Source of the DNA: Myxococcales bacterium UBA1203
Lineage (GTDB): Bacteria > Myxococcota > Myxococcia > Myxococcales > UBA5297
DNA length: 19,557 nt
Assembly (NCBI GenBank): GCA_002309695.1
Contig: DBXV01000013.1
Span: forward strand, 17,899-37,455
Direction of reading: 5' to 3'
The notes under the pieces are model-generated. The model was not told the DNA's origin and made no database searches. It worked only from the letters and a program-made list of their open reading frames with translations. The first letter of the stretch is position 1, and every line of letters starts with the position of its first letter. Positions 1 through 6,731 of this stretch are shown one piece after another. The position numbers and the translations under genes are program-made.

Positions 1-118
1 GTAGGCGCCCGCCATAGAAGCCGAAGCGCTCCGCGAACCCGGGGCGCGTCTTTCTGTGGGCGAGCCAGAATGGCATCCCCAGGACGACCGTCAGCGTCAG
101 GATAAGCGAATAGAGCAT
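1..118 (-). CDS. waaA: 3-deoxy-D-manno-octulosonic acid (Kdo) transferase, N-terminal fragment
   Basis: Only the first 39 codons are inside the window; the gene runs off the left edge. WaaA/KdtA is an inner-membrane-anchored glycosyltransferase that adds Kdo from CMP-Kdo to lipid A precursors. The visible part has the family's typical opening: a hydrophobic membrane anchor (about residues 2-20), then a basic stretch and the conserved ERFGFY segment (residues 30-35). The ATG (116-118) follows a strong AGGGGTGA ribosome-binding site that overlaps the stop codon of the upstream gene, and only 3 nt separate the two genes, so they are probably translationally coupled. Identification rests on a short fragment; another small membrane-anchored glycosyltransferase cannot be fully excluded. 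Confidence 0.7.
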   Translation of the reverse strand, partial: MLYSLILTLTVVLGMPFWLAHRKTRPGFAERFGFYGGRL

Positions 119-121
119 GTG

Positions 122-1621
122 TCACCCCTGCATGATGTTGCGGACGCGGGCCTCGGTTGACTGCGCCGCGTTCTGACCGCGCGCCGCCAGCTCAGAAAGA
201 AGGCGCCTCTGCCCGCTGTCCAGCGGCTGCCCTCCGGGCGCGCCGTCCATGATCTGAAGATGGAGCGCGGCACCGGACAGGCAGGCGGAAAGTTCCAGAG
301 CGGCGATGCCCAGATCGGCCGCCTGAGCGCGCCCGCACGAGAGGGCCAGTTCTGCTGCCCCCTCCAGCGCCTCTGCCGACAGGGCCAGAATGCGGAAGGG
401 CAGTTTCGTCGGGTCGTCGGCGCCGCTTTCGTCCGTCTGGCGGGCGATTTTCTGAAAGCTGTTCCGCAGCCGCTGAAACGCCGTCCGCGGCCCCTCCTCA
501 GACGGTTCCGCCGGCGTTTTGGGCCCGCTCCCGTCAGACGTGTCCGGCCCGGCATGCAGAGCGGAAGCGATGCGCTCCAGAAGGGCACATCCCAAGGCAC
601 CGGATTTTGCGGCGGCGCGGCATCCGGCGGCGGGTTCTTCGGGCGAGGCCAGCTTGTCCACGAAGCAGCGGTGTGGTGTCTCAGGCGCCTCTTTCTTGGC
701 GGCGTCGGCCGCGGACTGACGGGCGGCGGCGATTTGCCGCTCAAGAATCATGGAGGTGCTGAAACCGTCGATTTGCAGCTCCCAGGCGGCGGCATCCAGA
801 AGTGCCTGCTCGGGAACGAGGCCGATGATTTCACTCCTGCGGATGCCCGTGCCGTAGCGCTCTGCTTCGCGCTTCACAGCCTCGAAGGCCCGGTGAAGGC
901 CCGTGGCGCCAAAGTCCGTCAGGTTCATGGAGACCTGGGCGCAGTCCCGCTCGCGAATGAAAAAACCCAGAGCCTTGAGGCAGCGCAGGCCGCCGTCGCG
1001 TCCCCGGACCGCGGCGGCGATTTTTTTGGCGATGTCCGCGTCACGGGTCGTCAGGTCGATGTTGTAGGCGATGAGCGGCTTGCGGACGCCCACAGCGGTG
1101 GCTCCGGCGGTGGGATGCAGCCCGGGACCGCCGAAGTCCGGCCTCCTCGATTCGTCGGTGAGCGCGGCCTCGCGGAGAACCTCAAAACCGCCTTTGCGGA
1201 CGGCGGCCAGGTCCGCGCGCTCCGGGCGCACGGCGGCCTGTTCGTAGAGATAAACGGGGATTTCCAGCTCGGCGGCCATGCGCTCGCCCAGCTCGCGGGC
1301 CAGGGCCACGCACATCTCCGAAGTGACGCCTTCCAGAGGAACGAGCGGGCAGACATCCATGGCGCCCATGCGCGGGTGCTCGCCCGTGTGGCCGTTCAGG
1401 TCGATGAGGTCGCGGGCAGCGCGCGCGCCCTGGAGCGCAGCCTCCACCACCGATTCAGGCGGGGCGATGAAGGTGATGACCGAGCGGTTGTGGCTGGCAT
1501 CCGATTCGCGGTCGAGGATGGAGACGCCGGGCACCGCGGCGATGGCGTCCGCAATCTGGCTGATGACTTCCGGGCGCCGGCCTTCGCTGAAATTGGGAAC
1601 GCATTCGATGGTTCTGGGCAT
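122..1621 (-). CDS. ftcD: Glutamate formimidoyltransferase / formimidoyltetrahydrofolate cyclodeaminase (bifunctional type, degenerate second domain)
   Basis: Residues 1-300 are a formiminotransferase: it transfers the formimino group between N-formimino-glutamate (histidine breakdown) and tetrahydrofolate in the cytoplasm. The start CVPNFSEGR (7-15), DASHNRSV (41-48) and the block HTGEHPRMGAMDV (78-90) are clear, and His82 sits where the catalytic base of the mammalian enzyme lies. After an Ala-rich linker, residues 317-499 resemble the helical cyclodeaminase domain (CFVDKLASPEEP), which would release ammonia to give methenyl-THF. The Gly-rich loop normally found there (PGGGS) reads PAAGC (330-334), and the middle of the domain is low-complexity. 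I chose the ATG at 1621 because GGAG lies 7 nt upstream and the family motif begins immediately; two upstream ATGs lack this. waaA follows 3 nt downstream. Confidence 0.9.
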   Translation of the reverse strand: MPRTIECVPNFSEGRRPEVISQIADAIAAVPGVSILDRESDASHNRSVITFIAPPESVVEAALQGARAARDLIDLNGHTGEHPRMGAMDVCPLVPLEGVTSEMCVALARELGERMAAELEIPVYLYEQAAVRPERADLAAVRKGGFEVLREAALTDESRRPDFGGPGLHPTAGATAVGVRKPLIAYNIDLTTRDADIAKKIAAAVRGRDGGLRCLKALGFFIRERDCAQVSMNLTDFGATGLHRAFEAVKREAERYGTGIRRSEIIGLVPEQALLDAAAWELQIDGFSTSMILERQIAAARQSAADAAKKEAPETPHRCFVDKLASPEEPAAGCRAAAKSGALGCALLERIASALHAGPDTSDGSGPKTPAEPSEEGPRTAFQRLRNSFQKIARQTDESGADDPTKLPFRILALSAEALEGAAELALSCGRAQAADLGIAALELSACLSGAALHLQIMDGAPGGQPLDSGQRRLLSELAARGQNAAQSTEARVRNIMQG

Positions 1622-1676
1622 GGCTGACTCCATGACGGGCGGCCTGTTTCGGTGTTCGGAAAAGGTGAGCGGCACT

Positions 1677-1717
1677 CGAAAAAGGCGGCTGACCCCATGC
1701 CGGAGCCGGCCGCCTTT
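1677..1717 (-). terminator. Rho-independent terminator after the nucleotidyltransferase gene
   Basis: Read on the minus strand, AAAGGCGGC (1717-1709) pairs with GCCGCCTTT (1689-1681) across a 19-nt loop, and the right arm runs into TTTTT before CGA. It lies about 60 nt after the nucleotidyltransferase stop and about 60 nt before the ftcD start. Transcription of ftcD therefore needs read-through or a promoter in the short space that remains. Confidence 0.7.
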
Positions 1718-1778
1718 GAAGGTGATGCTTCGATTTTCGGCGGCGCCTTGTGGCCTCTGACTGCCGGGGCGGCAAGGG

Positions 1779-2960
1779 TCATTTGGCCTCGACGGGAGGC
1801 GTGAGGCGCGCGGCCCTGTGCTGCCGGATTTTGCTCAGGGCGAGGGCTGCCAGAGGGCGAATCTGTCCCGGAGAAAAAGCGTCCGTCAGCGCGAGACAGG
1901 TGAGTGCCCCCCGCGTCAGCGCCGCGCTGTCGGTGAGTTCGCAGGCCGTTCGGTAGGCGAGGCGCCGCCATGTCTGCGGATGGGAAGGAGGCTTTCGCCA
2001 GGGGGCCTCGGAACCCTGAGCGCGCGGCGTTTCAGCATCGTCCCCGGCCGCAAGCGCGCTGTTCACAATCTCGACGGAGAGGCTCAGGGCAGAGGCACAG
2101 CCGGTTTCCACGGCGACGCGCTGAATGCGCTCCCACTGTTCCGCCGTCCGAATCGCCGAAAGCGCCAGCGCCATGTCGAGCAGCCACTTGGGATGGGCGA
2201 AGCGGTGTCCGGCGCCGTGAGACGCCAGAAACACGGTCTCGTCCTCGTCGGAGAGAAGGCGAATCAGCGTTCCTCGCGCCGCCGCCGGCACGTTTTCCAT
2301 CATCGGCATCGGCGTCATCGGCGGCTTCCAGACCTCCCCCCGCCAGAAGAGGGGCCCGAATTCCAGATGCTCGCGCCACGGCGAATGGGACAGGTGGGCG
2401 TGAAGCTCGACCCAGAGACCGGCGAAACGCCCCAGCCGCCTGCCGGTGAGCGTGATGGCGTGGCTGGTCGAAAAATCGGGCTTCCCCCCGCTGTCCGCGC
2501 AGACGAGCCCCGCACTTTCGAGAATGCCGAAGGCGCGCTCCATCGAAGAGGGCTCGACGAACAAATCAATGTCGCCGGCCGGCCGCATCCAGGGCTGGAA
2601 AACGGGCGGAACGGCATAGCGGCGGAGCGCGAGAGCGGTCCCTTTGAGGATGAGAACCCGAATGCCCTGCGCGGCCAGCAGTCCGGCCATCGTCCAGACG
2701 GCGTTCAGATGCTGTGAAAAGCGGAAGCGTTCGATTCGCCCCCGGGCCTCAGCCAGGACGTCGGGTTCTTCCAGAATGGACGTCACCAGCGATTCAAATC
2801 CCGCTGCCGCGGCCTCCTGATGCAGCGTCCGGCGCTGCGGACTGGTGAGAGACGCGGTCAGCTGAACGGCAGCCTGCTTCCCCTCGATGGCACAGACAGT
2901 CAGCATCCGGCTCAGCGGCGTCAGCGGCATCAGAGGAGCGGTCGGCGGCGCGTCGTGCAT
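1779..2960 (-). CDS. Nucleotidyltransferase family protein (NTP_transf_5 type)
   Basis: 393 residues, no signal peptide. Residues 103-133 carry the hallmark of the uncharacterised nucleotidyltransferase family (PF14907-like): LILKGTAL (Lys106-Gly107), then a conserved Arg126 and the metal-binding GDIDLFV (Asp130, Asp132). The rest is mostly helical, with a DMALAL segment typical of the family's C-terminal half. Members are often found in polysaccharide or peptide biosynthesis clusters, but substrates are largely unknown, and nothing in this neighbourhood fixes one. The ATG at 2960 has AGGAG 7 nt upstream. The gene stands alone, with a terminator on each side. An alternative start at residue 11 or 19 is possible but has no better ribosome-binding site. 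Confidence 0.72.
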   Translation of the reverse strand: MHDAPPTAPLMPLTPLSRMLTVCAIEGKQAAVQLTASLTSPQRRTLHQEAAAAGFESLVTSILEEPDVLAEARGRIERFRFSQHLNAVWTMAGLLAAQGIRVLILKGTALALRRYAVPPVFQPWMRPAGDIDLFVEPSSMERAFGILESAGLVCADSGGKPDFSTSHAITLTGRRLGRFAGLWVELHAHLSHSPWREHLEFGPLFWRGEVWKPPMTPMPMMENVPAAARGTLIRLLSDEDETVFLASHGAGHRFAHPKWLLDMALALSAIRTAEQWERIQRVAVETGCASALSLSVEIVNSALAAGDDAETPRAQGSEAPWRKPPSHPQTWRRLAYRTACELTDSAALTRGALTCLALTDAFSPGQIRPLAALALSKIRQHRAARLTPPVEAK

Positions 2961-2992
2961 GGCGAAACTCCTGTGCGGGCCCCCTGACCCTC

Positions 2993-3031
2993 AAAGGAAA
3001 AGCCCCGGCAAACCGTCCGGCTGCCGGGGCT
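2993..3031 (-). terminator. Rho-independent terminator after the APS-kinase-like gene
   Basis: A perfect 10-bp stem (3001-3010 with 3022-3031, arms AGCCCCGGCA / TGCCGGGGCT) encloses an 11-nt loop and is followed on the minus strand by TTTCCTTT. It starts about 26 nt after the TAG stop at 3058-3060, so the upstream gene is transcribed apart from the nucleotidyltransferase gene. Confidence 0.85.
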
Positions 3032-3057
3032 CAGAGTGGAGGTCATCAATCGGAGGC

Positions 3058-4647
3058 CTACTTTTTCTTCTTTGAAGGCGCGGCCTTGGCGCCCTTTGCA
3101 GGTTTGGCCGCTTTGGCCTCGGCCTTTTTCACCTCGGCCTTCTTCGGACTGGCCTTGGGAGGCGCGGCCTTGGCCTTCTTCGCATCCGCCTTGGCGGCTT
3201 TGGCGGGAGCGGCCTTGGCGCCCTTTGCAGGCTTGGCAGCTTTGACCTCGGCCTTTTTGGGCGCCGCCTTCTTCGCATCCGACTTCTTCGCGTCCGCCTT
3301 TTTGGCGTCGGACTTCTTCACATCGGCCTTCTTCGGACTGGCCTTGGTGGGAGGCGCGACCTTGGCCTTCTTGGCATCCGCCTTGGCGGCTTTGGCGGGA
3401 GCGGCCTTGTCTGCCTTCTTTGAGGCCTTGGCCGGCGCGGCGGCTTTAGCGCCCTTTGCAGGCTTGGCGGCTTTGACCTCGGCCTTTTTGGGCGCCGCTT
3501 TCTTCGCATCCGACTTCTTCGCATCCGTCTTTTTGGCGTCGGACTTCTTCACATCGGCCTTCTTCGCGGCTGCCTTGACGTCCGCTTTGGCAGCTTTGAC
3601 GCCCTTCTTTGAATCAGCCTTGGCCGCCGCCTTTTTCGACTCTGCCTTTTCAGCCTTTTTGGCCGCGGCCTTCGACTCGGCGGCGCTCTTCTTTGTTTCT
3701 TTGGTCTCTTTGACCGCTTTTTCGGCTTTGGCGGGCGCGGACTTTTCGGCCTTCTCCGCCTTGGGCGGGACCTGCTTCGGAGATTCTGCCTTCGCCGGCT
3801 CCTCGCGGACGGGCTTCATCTCGTCCAGCATGGCCTGACGCGCCGCCAGCTGTTCAGCCTTGAGTTCCGCGGCATTGGCCCGCAGGGCCTTGCGGACTTC
3901 GGCGGGCAGCCTGCCCGGGTTCTGCAAAAGGGCGGTGCGCAGGGGCGAGTTTTTGGGCACCAGCATGATGGGCCCGCGGGGCTTGGGCGGAACCAGCGGC
4001 GCATTGGAAGGCTTGATGAACTTGCGGACCTTCATGCCCGTGACCATCTCGATTTCCTCGGGCCGGAAGTAGCCGATTTCACACAGGGTCTGGAGAATCT
4101 GAGCGCAGCAGGCCTCCGGCGTGTTCACATTGGTGTCCAGCGTGATTTCAGGCGTGGGCGAGGGCGACCGGCTGGTCTCGTAGGGATCTGTAATGCCAAT
4201 CATGCTGCATTCGCCCGCGAGCGCCCTGTGGAATCTCCCCTCCGACACCTCCGTTTTATTGATGCGGGCAATCTCCCTCTCAAAATTGATTTCCCGCTGA
4301 AGCAGGACCTCGGTCGGTGCGTCCACCAGGACTTCCACGTAGCGGCCGATTTTCTGGCGGTTCTGATCACGGGCATCCCTGTAAGGACTGAGCGCCGCCA
4401 CAATGGCAATGACGTCATTCCTGCTCAGGACCATGGCCAGCTGACCCAGACGCTGAACGAGCTGATTGCGCTCTTTTTTATTTTCGCCGTGACCTCCGTT
4501 CAGTATCTCGGCGTAATCGGCATCATCCAGAAGTTCGACCCTGCGCCCCATGGCCGACAGTTTGGCAGCCAAAAGTTCAGCGATTGTCGTTTTTCCGGTC
4601 AGATTCATGCCCGTCATCCAGACGGTGAAGCCTGTTGTCTTGGCCAT
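3058..4647 (-). CDS. APS-kinase-like P-loop protein with histone-H1-like Lys/Ala/Pro-rich C-terminal tail
   Basis: 529 residues in three parts. Residues 1-194 have the adenylylsulfate kinase (CysC) fold signature: P-loop GMNLTGKTT (13-21), LDDAD (40-44) at the position of the usual LDGDN, SPYRDAR (87-93), YVEVLVDAP (103-111), and a diverged substrate lid ending in GITDPYE (151-157). CysC uses ATP to turn adenylylsulfate into PAPS, but the DGD and substrate-lid changes make that activity uncertain. Residues 195-283 are a Pro-rich linker with a helical stretch. Residues 284-529 consist almost wholly of K, A, P, E, D, S, V and T in AKKADAKK / KAAKPAKGAK patterns, ending KKKK, as in histone H1 or bacterial H1-like DNA-binding proteins. 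The ATG at 4647 has GGAGG 12 nt upstream (rather far); the ATG at 4668 has none. The gene is monocistronic, closed by the terminator at 2993-3031. Confidence 0.8.
   Translation of the reverse strand: MAKTTGFTVWMTGMNLTGKTTIAELLAAKLSAMGRRVELLDDADYAEILNGGHGENKKERNQLVQRLGQLAMVLSRNDVIAIVAALSPYRDARDQNRQKIGRYVEVLVDAPTEVLLQREINFEREIARINKTEVSEGRFHRALAGECSMIGITDPYETSRSPSPTPEITLDTNVNTPEACCAQILQTLCEIGYFRPEEIEMVTGMKVRKFIKPSNAPLVPPKPRGPIMLVPKNSPLRTALLQNPGRLPAEVRKALRANAAELKAEQLAARQAMLDEMKPVREEPAKAESPKQVPPKAEKAEKSAPAKAEKAVKETKETKKSAAESKAAAKKAEKAESKKAAAKADSKKGVKAAKADVKAAAKKADVKKSDAKKTDAKKSDAKKAAPKKAEVKAAKPAKGAKAAAPAKASKKADKAAPAKAAKADAKKAKVAPPTKASPKKADVKKSDAKKADAKKSDAKKAAPKKAEVKAAKPAKGAKAAPAKAAKADAKKAKAAPPKASPKKAEVKKAEAKAAKPAKGAKAAPSKKKK
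3218..3566. repeat. Direct repeats inside the H1-like tail (118-bp copies at 3218-3335 and 3449-3566)
   Basis: Two 118-base blocks, 231 bases apart, align without gaps and differ at about four positions by my reading. Both begin GCGCCCTTTGCAGGCTTGGC on the plus strand. A third, diverged start of the same block is at 3089. The next segment (around 3329-3410) also recurs near 3141-3215. The repeats encode the AKKSDAKK and KAAKPAKGAK units of the basic tail, so tail length probably changes by recombination or slippage in frame. Confidence 0.8.
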
Positions 4648-5041
4648 TGTCTGTATCGTCCTCCGCATATGGCGGCGGTTTTGAGGACCGCCCAAAAATA
4701 GACAAAAAGAAAAGCGTCTGAGTCCTTATTCAGACGCCGGCAGATTTTTCTTCGAGGGGTGATGCGGCTGTATTTTCAAATGCTGCGAATTTTGAAAGAA
4801 ATGCTGAGCCACATTGTTCTGACAAATTCTCTTCATAGGTGAACTGATACATCAGAATTATTTTCCGGGGATTTGTTGGGTTGCTTTTGTAATATTTTTG
4901 AACCCAAAATCTGGCATTACCATAACAGAAATCTGGCAATCATGCAACAGTCATTTTGAGAAAATTTGAGAAATTTTGCGAAAAAATGATGTTTTTGACG
5001 CCGCTTCCTCTTTTTATTTCCCTCGCCGAAACAATGATTTT
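4648..5041. other. AT-rich 394-bp intergenic region upstream of the APS-kinase-like gene
   Basis: This stretch holds the terminator at 4703-4737 and an imperfect 22-base direct duplication (AAATCTGGCA at 4907-4916 and 4929-4938). It must also carry the promoter of the minus-strand gene starting at 4647, but I could not pick convincing -35/-10 boxes. A minus-strand reading frame (4730-4939; 69 codons from a non-ATG or first ATG, 40 from an internal ATG) shows no family resemblance, has a poor ribosome-binding site and ends inside the terminator stem, so I do not call it a gene. The composition is far lower in GC than the coding DNA to the left. Confidence 0.5.
4703..4737 (-). terminator. Probable rho-independent terminator at the end of the AT-rich cassette
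   Basis: On the minus strand an 8-bp stem (CG-rich GCGTCTGA / TCAGACGC, arms 4730-4737 and 4714-4721) with an 8-nt loop is followed by TTTTCTTTTTG. It lies about 300 nt beyond the stop of the nucleoside-hydrolase gene, so the transcript would have a long 3' tail unless a short reading frame intervenes. It probably shields the APS-kinase-like gene from upstream transcription. Confidence 0.65.
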
Positions 5042-6157
5042 TTATGGATGGATGATGGGACTGACTGTTTCCTGAACAGTATTGCACGTCTTCACCCATT
5101 TCATATCTTCTTTTAATTCATCTTCACTGCTCAGCTTCTGATATTGGCAATAGCCATCGGGAGATTCTTCAAATTTCATTTCATAATCGTTGACGCCGTC
5201 TCCGTCCGCATCCGCGTTTTTCTGGGTAATCGTCACAATGCCCGGCGCATTATCGCCCAGATAATCGTCAACACCTCTGAGTGCCATCAATGCGGGATAG
5301 ACATCCCACATGCGCTGCCCCGTATCGCATTGGTAATTCTTATACACCTGCTTGATGGGGTTCTTTTCAATCCACGCCAGATCCCTCACAACTTCGTCCG
5401 GGGGGTAGTCGAGATTGTCGCCCGGAAGACTCGGCGAGAAATAAATGGGCACGGAATGGGGCCATTTATCTAAAAATTCGATGGAGAAATTGATCGCCGT
5501 CTTGTGGCCGAAATTGTATCCCGGTTTGGTATTGCCTTCCTCACCAAATTTCCCGCCCATAACATACAGCGAATGCACTTTTTGCTGCACCAGCTCAATG
5601 CCGCTCATCGGCGAGTATTCATCGGGCCCTGACCGCAGCAGCTGGGCAATTGCCGACATAAAGCCGAAGGAAATGATTTTCACCGAGTGGTCAGGATGTT
5701 CCGAGAGCAGCTTCCGGTAGAGCTTCCACCCGTCGGGCAGAGCTGAATAATCATTGATGCTGCGTTTGAACATCAATGTGCCGTCGTCATTCTTCATATC
5801 GGCAATGCCGGAATAGGGAATATAGACTTTTGGATTCTCCACGCCATGGCGTTCAACCCCCAAGGGAATATCGCCAAAACCATAATAGGTATTCATCAGA
5901 TCGGCGACTTTGGCATATTCATCCCCCATACGGCAGACGATGCCGCCGATCAGCTCAATTTTCTTTTGATGGGCAAACGAATAGATGATGCCCAATCCAA
6001 ACAGGTCATCGGTCGATGAACCAATATCTGTATCATAAATAATATAGCGGGCTTCCTGCCGTTCATTGCCGGGAACAGTATATTTGCCTGAACAGGAGGC
6101 CAGCAGCACAAAGGACAGAAGGACGAACAGCAGCCGTATATATTTTCTGGTTTTCAT
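5042..6157 (-). CDS. Lipoprotein with inosine-uridine-type nucleoside hydrolase domain
   Basis: 371 residues. The N-terminus is a lipoprotein signal (basic MKTRK, hydrophobic core, lipobox LASC with Cys22 followed by Ser), so the mature protein is probably anchored in the outer membrane or periplasmic leaflet. The rest matches the IU-nucleoside hydrolase fold: the calcium- and ribose-binding loop DTDIGSSTDD (Asp42, Asp44, Asp50, Asp51), a central YNFGHKTA segment, and RMWDVYPAL (282-290), whose Asp285 corresponds to the last metal ligand. Such enzymes cut nucleosides into base and ribose. A DADGDGVND stretch (316-324) looks like an extra calcium loop near the C-terminus. I prefer the ATG at 6157, which has AGGGGA 6-7 nt upstream; at the ATG at 6163 the same motif touches the start codon. 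The true substrate is unknown, because secreted members of this superfamily vary. Confidence 0.78.
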   Translation of the reverse strand: MKTRKYIRLLFVLLSFVLLASCSGKYTVPGNERQEARYIIYDTDIGSSTDDLFGLGIIYSFAHQKKIELIGGIVCRMGDEYAKVADLMNTYYGFGDIPLGVERHGVENPKVYIPYSGIADMKNDDGTLMFKRSINDYSALPDGWKLYRKLLSEHPDHSVKIISFGFMSAIAQLLRSGPDEYSPMSGIELVQQKVHSLYVMGGKFGEEGNTKPGYNFGHKTAINFSIEFLDKWPHSVPIYFSPSLPGDNLDYPPDEVVRDLAWIEKNPIKQVYKNYQCDTGQRMWDVYPALMALRGVDDYLGDNAPGIVTITQKNADADGDGVNDYEMKFEESPDGYCQYQKLSSEDELKEDMKWVKTCNTVQETVSPIIHP

Positions 6158-6204
6158 CAGCATTCCCCTGAATTTGGCGTATTCAGCAGATTTGCGGGAC
6201 CCGA

Positions 6205-6227
6205 CATTGAAAGTGTCAGGTTCAATG
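6205..6227. promoter_or_regulatory. Inverted repeat upstream of the nucleoside-hydrolase gene
   Basis: CATTGAA (6205-6211) and TTCAATG (6221-6227) form a 7-bp inverted repeat with a 9-nt spacer, 48-70 nt before the start codon at 6157. The position suits an operator. No T-run follows, so it is not a terminator. No regulator gene is adjacent. Confidence 0.35.
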
Positions 6228-6257
6228 CACTCCGGGAGGGATTGTTGTCACAGCTGC

Positions 6258-6656
6258 TTACCCCAACCGTTGTTTTCTCTTGGCCCGCCGCTGTGCCCTG
6301 TTGCTTTTTTGTGAATCAAAAAATTCCACCGCACCGTCGGTCAGCGCTTCGCCCCAGACGGGGAAGTCCGGCTTCATTTTCGACCAGGGGCACAATTCTT
6401 TATAATCGCTGTCCAATATAACCGAATACGGCAGCCCGCACCTGTCGCATACGTTTTTCAGAAGACATCTGCCCTCCGTCCGAATCAATTTTATGGCTTC
6501 CTCCTCGGTAACATCCGGCAGTGTAATCAAGTCAAAGGTTTCCTTTGTGATTTCCCAGAGTTCATTGACGCCCTTCCCCCACGTTTCAGCGGTGTAAAGT
6601 TCTCTGTCGGAATCATAGCAGGCCTTCCAGATCCCGCCGTCTTCGATAAATTCCAT
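6258..6656 (-). CDS. Hypothetical protein, small, cytoplasmic
   Basis: 132 residues; I recognise no family. It has no signal peptide or membrane helix. The first two thirds are acidic and rich in aromatic residues (IWKACYDSDREL, WGKGVNELWEI). The middle has a CDRCGLPYS motif plus a further Cys (ELCPW) that could bind zinc or form a redox pair. The C-terminus is a short, strongly basic tail (RAQRRAKRKQRLG). Size and composition recall small immunity or SMI1-like proteins, but this is only an impression. The ATG at 6656 has GAGG about 7 nt upstream; the longer frame from 6707 has no ribosome-binding site. It lies 75 nt after the membrane-protein gene and about 100 nt before the lipoprotein gene, all on the same strand in the AT-rich segment. 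Confidence 0.65.
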   Translation of the reverse strand: MEFIEDGGIWKACYDSDRELYTAETWGKGVNELWEITKETFDLITLPDVTEEEAIKLIRTEGRCLLKNVCDRCGLPYSVILDSDYKELCPWSKMKPDFPVWGEALTDGAVEFFDSQKSNRAQRRAKRKQRLG

Positions 6657-6731
6657 TCGTTTTCCTCTTTTCATCAAAAAAGTATTGAGACAGAGAAATG
6701 CATGCATCCTTTCAAAAAAATTGTAATTTAT

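Noticed and set aside
260..1627. Plus-strand 455-codon open frame opposite ftcD
   Set aside because: It follows from the high GC and third-position bias of ftcD on the other strand, and has no family resemblance or ribosome-binding site.
3218..3566. Repeats considered as a CRISPR array or satellite
   Set aside because: They lie in frame within a coding sequence, have no unique spacers of constant length, and encode a regular peptide pattern.
3086..3838. Plus-strand 250-codon open frame rich in Ala, Phe, Leu and Ser
   Set aside because: It is the antisense image of the Lys/Ala repeats of the H1-like tail (Lys codons AAG read as CTT and so on). Its membrane-like look is an artefact.
4730..4939. 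Possible 69- or 40-residue protein on the minus strand in the AT-rich spacer
   Set aside because: It has no convincing ribosome-binding site and no recognisable motif, and its end overlaps a terminator stem. It is kept only as a note in the intergenic entry.
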